Source: Candidatus Omnitrophota bacterium
GTDB taxonomy: Bacteria; Omnitrophota; Gorgyraeia; Pluralincolimonadales; Pluralincolimonadaceae
Length of the DNA stretch: 5,144 bases
Reading direction: 5' to 3'
NCBI GenBank assembly: GCA_020061685.1
Contig: JAGUXU010000061.1
Coordinates: 1-5,144, forward strand
Positions 1-5,144 of the stretch are shown here, piece by piece. The notes under the pieces are model-generated. The model was not told the origin of the DNA. It worked only from the letters and a program-made list of their open reading frames with translations, and ran no database searches. The position numbers and the translations under genes are program-made. Every line of letters begins with the position of its first letter. The first letter of the stretch is position 1.

Positions 1-587
1 AGCTCCGATATCTTTCCGTCCACCCTGACCCTGGTAAATCCTTCTTTCCGGACCTCCTTAAAGAGCTCTTTGTATTCCCCTTTCCTGCCCCTTATCTTGG
101 GCGCCAATATAAAGACCGCCGTCTGGCTCCCGCCCGCTCCGTTGAAAGGGCGGGACATCCCGAGTATCCTCTCGACTATCTCCTGGGATGTCTGCCTCGC
201 GATCTTCCTGCCGCAATTATAACAGTGCGCGATGCCGATACGCGCGAAGAGGACCCTTAAGTAATCGTATATCTCGGTCGTCGTCCCGACGGTGGAACGC
301 GGATTCGAGCCGGCCGTCCGCTGCTCGATGGAGATGGCGGGCGACATCCCTTCTATGCTGTCGCAATCCGGCTTTTGAAGCTGCTCGAGGAATTGGCGGG
401 CGTAGGCGGAAAGGCTTTCGACATACCTCCGCTGGCCTTCGGCATAGATCGTATCGAAAGCAAGCGATGACTTGCCCGACCCTGAAAGCCCCGTAAAGAC
501 TATCAGGGCGCCTCTGGGCAACTTCAGGTCTATATTCTTAAGATTGTGTACCCGTGCGCCTTTTATATAGATAAACTCTTTTCCCAT
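1..587 (-). CDS. uvrA: UvrA, excinuclease ABC subunit A (N-terminal part)
   Basis: UvrA is the DNA-damage-sensing ATPase of cytoplasmic nucleotide excision repair; it loads UvrB onto lesions. The window holds the first 195 codons of a protein that is usually about 940 residues; the rest lies beyond position 1. Visible are the N-terminal strand with GARVHNLKNID (residues 10-20), the Walker A motif GLSGSGKSS (33-41), the UvrA block AEGQRRYVESLSAYARQFL (49-67), the stretch around SIEQRTAGSNPRSTVGTTTE (86-105), the first zinc cysteines in CYNCGRK (C122 and C125), and then the start of the UvrB-binding region. The ATG at 585-587 is chosen because it gives the usual short N-terminus; a GGA lies 6 bases upstream. 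An in-frame TTG two codons earlier is possible but less likely. The gene follows a 145-base gap containing two stem-loop structures, so it is probably regulated separately from the cofactor operon upstream. The family assignment is secure. Confidence 0.97.
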   Translation of the reverse strand, partial: MGKEFIYIKGARVHNLKNIDLKLPRGALIVFTGLSGSGKSSLAFDTIYAEGQRRYVESLSAYARQFLEQLQKPDCDSIEGMSPAISIEQRTAGSNPRSTVGTTTEIYDYLRVLFARIGIAHCYNCGRKIARQTSQEIVERILGMSRPFNGAGGSQTAVFILAPKIRGRKGEYKELFKEVRKEGFTRVRVDGKISE

Positions 588-600
588 ATTCAATCCAAAT

Positions 601-634
601 AAGCAGGCGGAGCAGGACCTCTGCTCCGCCGCTT
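601..634 (-). terminator. GC-rich stem-loop, terminator-like, in the uvrA leader
   Basis: A perfect 10-bp stem pairs GGCGGAGCAG (606-615) with CTGCTCCGCC (621-630) around a 5-base loop. It is extended by AAGC/GCTT (601-604 with 631-634) past one unpaired base at 605. Read on the minus strand, the stem is followed by the imperfect T-rich run TGCTTATTT, so it could terminate transcription from the nadX/small-gene side. It could equally be a leader structure controlling uvrA, since it ends only 13 bases before the uvrA ATG. The stem is plain in the sequence; its role is inferred. Confidence 0.6.
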
Positions 635-647
635 TAAATTACTGCGA

Positions 648-731
648 TGTCATTGCGACCACGAGCAAAGCGAAGTGGGAAGCAATCTCTGAACTTTAGA
701 TTGCTTCGTCGCTACGCTCCTCGCAATGACA
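648..731. repeat. Imperfect inverted-repeat element, MITE-like (CATTGCGA type)
   Basis: This is an 84-base imperfect palindrome. The outer arms TGTCATTGCGA (648-658) and TCGCAATGACA (721-731) match perfectly over 11 bp. The inner arms GAAGCAATCT (679-688) and AGATTGCTTC (698-707) match over 10 bp around a 9-base loop. Between them the left side has 20 bases and the right side 13, related but not identical (GAGCAAAGCGAAG against GAGCGTAGCGACG, read in the same sense). The left spacer can also fold by itself through CCAC/GTGG. Dispersed repeats with this CATTGCGA...GAAGCAATCT pattern are familiar from many bacterial genomes and look like non-autonomous mobile elements. No transposase gene and no clear target-site duplication are visible. 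The right end lies one base from the stop codon of the gene at 733-960. Transcribed, it would form a long hairpin just after that gene. Confidence 0.75.
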
Positions 732-732
732 G

Positions 733-960
733 CTATTTCCTGCCTCTCTTCATCTTCGCTCTCGAGACATCGCCCTTCTTGTCAATGAAGTAGAGATAGC
801 CCTTTACTCTCTTGATGCCGACCTTCTTCACCTGTTCGGGCTTTCCGCCTTTCTTACCGCCTCTGGCCATCTTGGCGCGGGAGATGTTCCCCTTCTTGTC
901 GATGTAGTACAGATAACCCTTTGCTCTCTTTATACCGGCTTTCGTAACTTTCTCTGCCAA
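733..960 (-). CDS. Small basic protein with two tandem copies of one module
   Basis: This is a 75-residue protein of unknown function. Residues 5-34 and 44-73 are two copies of a 30-residue module, identical at 23 of 30 positions, with pattern GIKRxKGYLYxIDKKGxxSRAKMxRG. They are joined by a Gly/Lys-rich linker (35-43). I count 26 Lys plus Arg against 5 Asp plus Glu, so it is strongly basic. There is no signal peptide or membrane segment and no cysteine. The YLYYIDKKGNIS core alternates like a beta-hairpin with an IDKKG turn. A nucleic-acid or ribosome-associated role fits the charge but is only an inference. I have an impression of similar short proteins in Omnitrophota and other environmental bacteria, which I cannot verify here. 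The start is TTG at 958-960, supported by an excellent ribosome binding site. The gene lies 28 bases after nadX and may be the end of that operon. An inverted-repeat element abuts its stop codon. Confidence 0.85.
   Translation of the reverse strand: MAEKVTKAGIKRAKGYLYYIDKKGNISRAKMARGGKKGGKPEQVKKVGIKRVKGYLYFIDKKGDVSRAKMKRGRK
742..948 (-). repeat. Internal direct repeat in the small basic protein gene (two 90-bp units)
   Basis: The units are 859-948 (residues 5-34) and 742-831 (residues 44-73), offset by exactly 117 bases, or 39 codons. The protein copies differ at seven positions, all conservative or at the ends: T/K, A/V, A/V, Y/F, N/D, I/V and A/K. This is an in-frame duplication under protein-level constraint rather than a recent DNA duplication, because the codons have diverged as well. 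Confidence 0.9.
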
Positions 961-966
961 TTTATT

Positions 967-980
967 TCACCTCCCTCCTT
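967..980 (-). promoter_or_regulatory. Very strong ribosome binding site for the TTG-started small gene
   Basis: Read on the minus strand the stretch contains AAGGAGG (980-974) running into GGAGGTGA (974-967). The latter is an uninterrupted 8-base complement of the usual 16S rRNA 3' end. Six bases separate it from the TTG start at 958-960. The site decides the start, since no ATG or GTG is available at the N-terminus of this frame, and it suggests high expression despite the weak initiator codon. Confidence 0.85.
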
Positions 981-988
981 TAAGATCC

Positions 989-1798
989 TTATGTCCCTAT
1001 CTTTACCCGCTCCAGTATCCCGTTGAGCGTAGCGATCGCAGAAAGTATAGCGAGATAACTTGTCTTGGGATTATCCGGAGAAGGGACATTTTCTGTCCTT
1101 GACGTAAGCTTGCCGAATTCCCCTTCGGCCTCGACTTCATGTATGTTCCTTGTTATCAACGGCGAAGCGATGATCTTGACCTTCGTCTTATCCGAACCGA
1201 TACCGCAAAGGCTTAAGGTCGCCGCGACGTTTATATTCGCCGGAAACCCTTCCATCGCCTCTAAGGCGTTGCCCTCGAAAAGGACTGTCTCGGTCTTTAT
1301 TTTATCAAGGTCGATATTATTCTTGACGACATACGGCGCCCCCTTGAGCCCCTGGGGCGGTTTTCTCGTCGTCAACGTTACCTTCTCGATCTTGGAAAAT
1401 TTCGCGCCCTTCAATCCGTCGAGCCCGCATATCGCCCCGCTCGGCAGATAGATATTCGCGTCTTTCTCTTTCGCTAACTCAAAGAGCGCCTTATAATCCT
1501 TAAGGAGCCCACCGGTACTCATGACCAGGACGTCTTTGCCGGCGCTTATCGTCCTCTTGGCTATATCAAACGAGACCTTGGCCGAAGCGGCCTCGATGAC
1601 CAGGTCCGCGGCCTCTATCACCGCGCCTGACTCCGATATCTTCGGCGCCGGACTCAGGGCCGCTGCCAGGTCGCGCGTCTTTTGCTCATCTATATCCGAT
1701 ATCGCGACTAACTGCGCCTTGCCTTTTAAGCCGGCATCTATGTATTTGGCCAGTTTCGCGCCGATCGTGCCGCAGCCGATTATCCCTATACGGATCAT
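989..1798 (-). CDS. nadX: L-aspartate dehydrogenase
   Basis: The enzyme oxidises L-aspartate with NAD(P)+ to iminoaspartate, the substrate of quinolinate synthase, replacing the FAD-dependent aspartate oxidase NadB in de novo NAD synthesis. The 269 residues match the usual length of about 240-270. The N-terminal Rossmann fold has GCGTIG at 8-13 and an acidic residue after strand 2 (SDID, 34-37), which fits NAD binding. The C-terminal family domain shows SGAICGLDGLKGA (120-132), GFPANINVAATLSL (184-197), RNIHEVE (217-223) with the likely catalytic His220, and NPKTSYLAILSAIA (243-256). The ATG at 1796-1798 lies 6 bases after the nadA stop. Its own ribosome binding site is weak, so translation probably couples to nadA. 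The direct adjacency to nadA supports the function strongly. NadC, needed next in the pathway, is not in the window. Confidence 0.94.
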   Translation of the reverse strand: MIRIGIIGCGTIGAKLAKYIDAGLKGKAQLVAISDIDEQKTRDLAAALSPAPKISESGAVIEAADLVIEAASAKVSFDIAKRTISAGKDVLVMSTGGLLKDYKALFELAKEKDANIYLPSGAICGLDGLKGAKFSKIEKVTLTTRKPPQGLKGAPYVVKNNIDLDKIKTETVLFEGNALEAMEGFPANINVAATLSLCGIGSDKTKVKIIASPLITRNIHEVEAEGEFGKLTSRTENVPSPDNPKTSYLAILSAIATLNGILERVKIGT

Positions 1799-1804
1799 CC
1801 GGAT

Positions 1805-2782
1805 CTAATACCCCGCTATTGCGGCTACCGGTTTCTCTCCGGAGACCGCAAGCATCCTGTCGAGTGTACGTTTTGCTTTCTCGGCCACATCCGCCGGCAC
1901 CTCGACCTTATAGACCATCTCTTCCAGTGAATGCGCCACCCAACCAAGTGTAGTCAATTTCATGCTCGGGCATATGAGATGTTCGGTGGCAAGGAAAAAT
2001 TCCTTATCGGGATTCTCTTTCTTCAGCCGATAAAGCATACCGGCCTCTGTCCCTATTATAAACCTCTTGGACTTTGAATTTTTGATATATTTAAACATTC
2101 CGCCGGTCGAGCAGATATGGTCCGCGAGCGCCAGCACTTCCGGCTCGCATTCGGGATGCGCGATGAACTCGGTATCCGGATACTTTTTCCTGACTTCCAA
2201 TATGTCCTCTTCCTGGACTCTGATATGTGTAGGGCAAAAACCTTTCCAGAGGATGATCTCCTTGTCAGTGACCTGCGACTGGACATATTTGCCGAGGTTC
2301 CGGTCCGGGACGAATATCACCCTCTTATAATCCTTGAGGGACCTGACGACCTCGATGGCATTGGAAGATGTGCAGCATATATCGCTCTCCGCCTTGACGC
2401 GCGCGGAGGAATTGACATAACAGACCACCGCGGCATCGGGATATTCGGCCTTCCTCGCCCTCAGTTTCTCGGCGGTGATCATATCCGCCATAGGACAACC
2501 CGCTTCTATGACGGGAAGAAGGACTATCTTTCCCGGATTTAATATTGCCGCCGTTTCCGCCATGAACGTGACACCGCAGAAGACGATGACCTTCGCGTCC
2601 GTCCTGATAGCCGCCTGGCTCAAGGCGAGCGAGTCCCCGGTTATCTCCGCGATCTCCTGGACCTCGTCGCGCTGATAATTGTGGGCGATTATTACGGCAT
2701 CCCGCTCTTCTTTCAGTCTGAGGATCTTCTTCTTAAGTTCCTCGTTGTATTTTTTATCCGAATTCGGTACGTTCTCAGGCAC
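1805..2782 (-). CDS. nadA: Quinolinate synthase NadA
   Basis: NadA condenses iminoaspartate with dihydroxyacetone phosphate to quinolinate, using an oxygen-sensitive [4Fe-4S] cluster; it is cytoplasmic. The 325 residues show the family blocks IIAHNYQ (31-37), EITGDSLALSQ (46-56), VIEAGCPMADM (91-101), CYVNSSARVKAESDICCTSSN (starting at 121), FVPDRNLGKYV (157-167), HPECEPEVLALAD (209-221) and TGGMFKYIK (226-234). The three expected cluster ligands align as Cys96, Cys183 (GFCPTH) and Cys271 (ICPSMK), with spacing like that of the archaeal and Thermotoga enzymes. The start is GTG at 2780-2782, with AAAGGG (2789-2794) 6 bases upstream. No internal Met occurs before residue 74, so GTG is well supported. 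It adds about 13 residues relative to the shortest family members. The gene overlaps panD by 8 bases and is followed after 6 bases by nadX, its functional partner. Confidence 0.97.
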   Translation of the reverse strand: MPENVPNSDKKYNEELKKKILRLKEERDAVIIAHNYQRDEVQEIAEITGDSLALSQAAIRTDAKVIVFCGVTFMAETAAILNPGKIVLLPVIEAGCPMADMITAEKLRARKAEYPDAAVVCYVNSSARVKAESDICCTSSNAIEVVRSLKDYKRVIFVPDRNLGKYVQSQVTDKEIILWKGFCPTHIRVQEEDILEVRKKYPDTEFIAHPECEPEVLALADHICSTGGMFKYIKNSKSKRFIIGTEAGMLYRLKKENPDKEFFLATEHLICPSMKLTTLGWVAHSLEEMVYKVEVPADVAEKAKRTLDRMLAVSGEKPVAAIAGY

Positions 2783-3137
2783 CTTTTACCCTTTCTATTC
2801 TGTTCTTGGCATCGACGAAGACGATCCTCGGTTTTATCTTCTTCACTTCCGCGTTATCAACATAGCAATAAGATATGATGATTACGATGTCGCCTTTATG
2901 CGCCCAGCGTGCCGCCGCGCCGTTCATGCAGATCGTGCCGCTTCCGGTTTTGCCTTCCAGCACATATGTCTCCACGCGCGAGCCGTTATTCAGGTTTACT
3001 ATCTGGACGCGTTCGTTCGGCAGGATATCGGCGGCCTTCAGTAATTTGGCGTCTATGGTTATCGAGCCGGTATACTTTAAATTTGCCTCGGTCACCGTGG
3101 CGCCGTGGATCTTTGATTTTAAGATAGTCCTCAGCAT
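2775..3137 (-). CDS. panD: Aspartate 1-decarboxylase PanD (pyruvoyl enzyme precursor)
   Basis: PanD decarboxylates L-aspartate to beta-alanine for pantothenate and coenzyme A synthesis. It is made as an inactive proenzyme that cleaves itself before Ser25 to create the pyruvoyl cofactor. The 120 residues fit the usual length of about 115-140. The cleavage site is intact (KYTGSIT, Gly24-Ser25), as are the usual active-site residues Lys9, Tyr22, Arg54, Tyr58 and the NGAAA segment starting at Asn72. The ATG at 3135-3137 follows the panC TAG with no gap, and GAGG (3144-3147) lies 6 bases upstream inside the panC end. The product feeds PanC directly. The 3' end overlaps the nadA start by 8 bases, tying beta-alanine and NAD synthesis together in one transcript. 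Confidence 0.97.
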   Translation of the reverse strand: MLRTILKSKIHGATVTEANLKYTGSITIDAKLLKAADILPNERVQIVNLNNGSRVETYVLEGKTGSGTICMNGAAARWAHKGDIVIIISYCYVDNAEVKKIKPRIVFVDAKNRIERVKGA

Positions 3138-3980
3138 CTAATACCTCGTTAATATATTGTCTATAAGGCGGGTCTCTCCCATCCAAACCGCCACCGCGAC
3201 CAGGACCTCGCCGGTTATCGTTCTTACGTCCTTTAAGGTAAGCGGATCTACGATCGATACATAATCTATCTTCGTGGCGACGGGAACGAGCATCTTCCTC
3301 ATCTCCCTGACGATACCCGGAGCATCCTTATCGTTCAATTTTATCAAATCTCTCGCGAGTTGTAAAGAACGATATATCGTCGCGGCCCGCTTCCTCCCGT
3401 CGGAAGAAAGGTAAGAATTGCGCGATGACATGGCAAGGCCGTCTTTCTCCCTGACGGTAGGCAAGACTTCTATCCTTATGCCCATATCGAGGTCTTCGGC
3501 CATCCGCTTTATCACTACCGACTGCTGGGCATCCTTCTGTCCGAAATAGGCCGCGTCGGGGCTTACGATATTAAAGAGTTTTGTGACGACGGTAGTCACG
3601 CCCCTGAAATGGCCGGGCCTGAACCTGCCGCAGAGGTTCTTGGTCAATCCTTCGACACATACAAAGGTGGAGTGCCCCTTAGGATACATAGACTTGGCCG
3701 CCGGATAAAATATGTAATCCGCGCCTGCCTTTTTGCATAATCTCGCGTCCCTTCTCAGGTCCCGCGGATATTCCCTGTAATCCTCATTCGGGCCGAATTG
3801 GGTCGGATTGACGAATATGCTCACGACCACTACGTCATTGTCTTGGCGCGCTTTTCTTATCAGCGAGAGATGGCCTTCGTGCAGATAACCCATCGTCGGG
3901 ACAAGACCGACCGAGCGTCCCCGTTTCCTGTGACGCCCTAATTCCTTCTTGATCTCCGGTATCGAACGGATTATCTTCAT
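3138..3980 (-). CDS. panC: Pantothenate synthetase PanC
   Basis: PanC joins pantoate and beta-alanine with ATP to make pantothenate through a pantoyl-adenylate intermediate, in the cytoplasm. The 280 residues match the family (E. coli is 283). Visible are VPTMGYLHEGHLSLI (27-41) with the HxGH nucleotide-binding motif at His34-His37, VSIFVNPTQFGPNEDYREYPR (starting at 53), CGRFRPGHFRGV (117-128), YFGQKDAQQ (145-153), and the KMSKS-like MSSRNSYLS (184-192). I chose the ATG at 3978-3980 because the protein then begins MKIIRSIPEIKK as in relatives. The reading frame is open 29 codons further, but that part lies inside folK and looks like no PanC. The ATG overlaps the folK TGA (ATGA), indicating translational coupling; the upstream AGG is weak. 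PanB, the pantoate-forming partner, is not in the window. Confidence 0.97.
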   Translation of the reverse strand: MKIIRSIPEIKKELGRHRKRGRSVGLVPTMGYLHEGHLSLIRKARQDNDVVVVSIFVNPTQFGPNEDYREYPRDLRRDARLCKKAGADYIFYPAAKSMYPKGHSTFVCVEGLTKNLCGRFRPGHFRGVTTVVTKLFNIVSPDAAYFGQKDAQQSVVIKRMAEDLDMGIRIEVLPTVREKDGLAMSSRNSYLSSDGRKRAATIYRSLQLARDLIKLNDKDAPGIVREMRKMLVPVATKIDYVSIVDPLTLKDVRTITGEVLVAVAVWMGETRLIDNILTRY

Positions 3981-4459
3981 TGCTTTTTGCCTGCTTTTGA
4001 TTCTGACAGGATATCCGCAACGCTCTTCTTCAGGACCGGATGGACTGCATCCGGCGCTATCTCGCAAATAGGCTCAAGCATAAAATCCCTTAAATGCAAT
4101 AACGGATGCGGGATCTTCAGGTCCGGCTCATCCACGATTAAATCACCGAAGAGCAGGATATCCAGGTCTATCTCCCTCGGGCCCCACCTGACATCCGAAG
4201 GAGTGCGGCCGACCTTCTTCTCTGTCTCTTTCAGGAAGGCCATAAGCGCCCGCGGCGCAAGTGCCGTCCTGATCTCCGCCACACCGTCTAAGTATTTCCC
4301 TTGCGGCGGACCGCCCGCAGGTTCGGTCTCGTACAGACCGGAGACCTTTATGACTTCGACGGCGCGGGAGCGCTTTAATTCCTCCAGCGCCCTCTCGATA
4401 TATTTACGCCTGTCGCCTAAATTCGAGTCTAGACCGATAAATGCCCTTACCTTAAGAAT
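3977..4459 (-). CDS. folK: HPPK, 6-hydroxymethyl-7,8-dihydropterin pyrophosphokinase, apparent ATT start
   Basis: FolK transfers pyrophosphate from ATP to 6-hydroxymethyl-7,8-dihydropterin, the step before dihydropteroate synthase in folate synthesis. From ATT at 4457-4459 the protein has 160 residues (E. coli is 159). It shows AFIGLDSNLGD (6-16), YETEPAGGPPQ (43-53), and the signature RWGPREIDLDILLFG (91-105), where Asp98 and Asp100 are the expected Mg2+ ligands. An in-frame GTG at 4280-4282 would remove 59 residues, including essential N-terminal elements. Upstream of that the frame has no ATG, GTG, TTG or CTG giving a complete enzyme before an in-frame TAG. ATT is preceded at 8 bases by GAGG and gives the normal N-terminus. 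An assembly error is the alternative. Two usual residues differ: Asp11 stands where Gly is normal, and Asp58 where the pterin-contacting Asn is normal. The gene overlaps the aminotransferase by 13 bases and panC by 4. Confidence 0.9.
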   Translation of the reverse strand: MLKVRAFIGLDSNLGDRRKYIERALEELKRSRAVEVIKVSGLYETEPAGGPPQGKYLDGVAEIRTALAPRALMAFLKETEKKVGRTPSDVRWGPREIDLDILLFGDLIVDEPDLKIPHPLLHLRDFMLEPICEIAPDAVHPVLKKSVADILSESKAGKKQ

Positions 4460-5144
4460 TTCTTCATCCTCTGTACCGCGACCTTTATCCTATCTTTCGG
4501 GACGGTCAATGCCATACGGATATAACCTTCTCCGTATTTACCGAACCCGTTGCCGGGAGTCGCGATTATATCGGCTTTCTCAAGCAATGCCCTGGCCATC
4601 GCCGCAGAATCATATCCCGGCCTGACCTTTATCCAGACGTAAAAAGTCGCTTTCGGCTTTGATGCCCTCCAGCCGATAGAATTAAGTCCTGCTATGAGCG
4701 TGTCACGTCTTTCCTGATAGATGCCGTTCGCTTTCTTTATGCATGACTGAGGGCCTTCCAATGCGGCGATCCCCGCGATCTGGACCGCCTGGAAGATGCC
4801 TGAATCTATGTTCGATTTTATCCTCGCGAGTCCGGCGACCGCCCTCTTATTCCCGCAGGCCCATCCTATTCTCCAACCCGTCATATTGTATGTCTTGGAG
4901 AGCGAATGGAATTCTATGGCGATGTCTTTCGCCCCGGATAACTCCAGTATACTCATCGGCCGGTAATTATCGAAAGAAACCTCGGAATAAGCAGCATCAG
5001 AACATATGAAGACATTATTCTTCCGCGCGAAGGCCAGCGCCCGTTTGTAAAATCCTTCGTCCGCGGCCGCGCCGGTCGGATTATTGGGATAATTCAGGAA
5101 CATGAGTTTTGCCTTCCCCAGGGCGCTCTTTTTTATCTTTGAGA
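4447..5144 (-). CDS. dapL: Class I/II PLP aminotransferase, LL-diaminopimelate aminotransferase-like (C-terminal part)
   Basis: This is a cytoplasmic fold-type I, pyridoxal-phosphate-dependent aminotransferase. The likely reaction is transamination between tetrahydrodipicolinate and glutamate to give LL-diaminopimelate, for lysine and peptidoglycan. The N-terminal part lies beyond 5144; 231 codons are visible. Counting from the internal Met at 5101-5103, they include NYPNNPTG (4-11), SDAAYSE (35-41) with the cofactor Asp36 and Tyr39, SLSKTYNMTGWRIGW (67-81) with the Schiff-base Lys70 and phosphate-binding Arg78, SNIDSGIFQAVQ (97-108), and GEGYIRMALTVP (191-202) with the carboxylate-binding Arg196. 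The SNIDSG stretch and the tail resemble DapL-type enzymes, but a general aspartate or other aminotransferase cannot be excluded from this half alone. Its end overlaps folK by 13 bases, so it belongs to the cofactor operon. Confidence 0.8.
   Translation of the reverse strand, partial: SKIKKSALGKAKLMFLNYPNNPTGAAADEGFYKRALAFARKNNVFICSDAAYSEVSFDNYRPMSILELSGAKDIAIEFHSLSKTYNMTGWRIGWACGNKRAVAGLARIKSNIDSGIFQAVQIAGIAALEGPQSCIKKANGIYQERRDTLIAGLNSIGWRASKPKATFYVWIKVRPGYDSAAMARALLEKADIIATPGNGFGKYGEGYIRMALTVPKDRIKVAVQRMKKFLR
4468..4471 (-). promoter_or_regulatory. folK: Ribosome binding site supporting the ATT start of folK
   Basis: GAGG on the minus strand lies inside the last codons of the aminotransferase gene, 8 bases ahead of the ATT at 4457-4459, which is normal spacing. 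The ATG at 4465-4467 between them is out of the folK frame; it is the Met codon of the aminotransferase tail MKKFLR. The site decides the proposed start because no standard initiator exists nearby in the folK frame. Confidence 0.55.

Noticed and set aside
188..496. A 102-codon Arg/Ser-rich open frame on the plus strand opposite uvrA
   Set aside because: The composition is typical of the antisense of a coding gene, and the minus strand carries unmistakable UvrA motifs.
601..731. A small RNA or riboswitch gene in the intergenic stretch
   Set aside because: Two stem-loop structures are visible, but no known riboswitch core and no convincing promoter; a repeat element plus a terminator-like hairpin accounts for the sequence.
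742..948. The two 90-bp direct repeats as a short CRISPR-like or DNA-level array
   Set aside because: They are in-frame, diverged at the DNA level, and explained by a duplicated protein module; there are only two units and no spacer-like variation.
2117..2542. A 141-codon open frame on the plus strand inside nadA
   Set aside because: It is a shadow of a well-conserved nadA region with no motif of its own.
3981..4067. A 29-residue N-terminal extension of PanC
   Set aside because: The extension lies within folK, has no likeness to PanC, and the Met at 3978-3980 gives the standard N-terminus with an ATGA overlap.
4447..4475. A programmed -1 frameshift making an aminotransferase-FolK fusion
   Set aside because: The folK frame is -1 relative to the aminotransferase, but no X XXY YYZ slippery heptamer occurs in the correct phase, and the aminotransferase ends at its normal C-terminus. 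A separate start with its own ribosome binding site is simpler.
3987..4625. A 212-codon open frame on the plus strand across folK and the aminotransferase end
   Set aside because: It lies opposite two genes with clear family motifs, has no recognisable domain, and is rich in Ser/Arg as expected for an antisense shadow frame.

Overview
The window is a compact bacterial gene block in which every supported gene lies on the minus strand, so transcription runs from position 5144 down to position 1. Base composition is roughly balanced. Coding is rich in ATA (Ile) and AGG (Arg) codons. UvrA, a pyruvoyl-type PanD and a bacterial PanC point to a bacterium. The codon habits, the aspartate-dehydrogenase route to NAD, the small duplicated basic protein and the CATTGCGA-type inverted repeat would suit an uncultured lineage such as Omnitrophota or a relative. 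That placement is an impression, not proof.

Layout in transcription order: the C-terminal part of a class I/II aminotransferase, probably LL-diaminopimelate aminotransferase (4447-5144, cut by the window edge); folK (3977-4459); panC (3138-3980); panD (2775-3137); nadA (1805-2782); an L-aspartate dehydrogenase, nadX (989-1798); a 75-residue basic protein made of two copies of one module (733-960); a 145-base intergenic stretch holding an imperfect inverted-repeat element (648-731) and a GC-rich hairpin (601-634); and the N-terminal 195 codons of uvrA (1-587, cut by the window edge).

From the aminotransferase to nadX the genes overlap by 13, 4 and 8 bases, abut exactly, or are 6 bases apart, so they almost certainly form one translationally coupled operon. 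The small protein gene starts 28 bases after nadX and may be its last member. The operon gathers cofactor synthesis: 6-hydroxymethyl-dihydropterin pyrophosphorylation (folate), beta-alanine and pantothenate formation (coenzyme A), and aspartate to quinolinate (NAD). PanD and NadX both consume L-aspartate, and an aspartate-family aminotransferase heads the visible part, so aspartate is the shared metabolite. panB, nadC and the other folate genes are not in the window.

The points most worth a second look are: folK has no ATG, GTG, TTG or CTG start that would give a full-length enzyme, and appears to start at ATT behind a well-placed ribosome binding site; the duplicated basic protein starts at TTG behind an almost ideal ribosome binding site; an inverted-repeat element touches that gene's stop codon; and a strong hairpin lies 13 bases ahead of the uvrA start, leaving no room for a promoter in between. 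I see no phage, CRISPR, transposase or RNA gene here, and no clear case for a wholly new multi-gene system.
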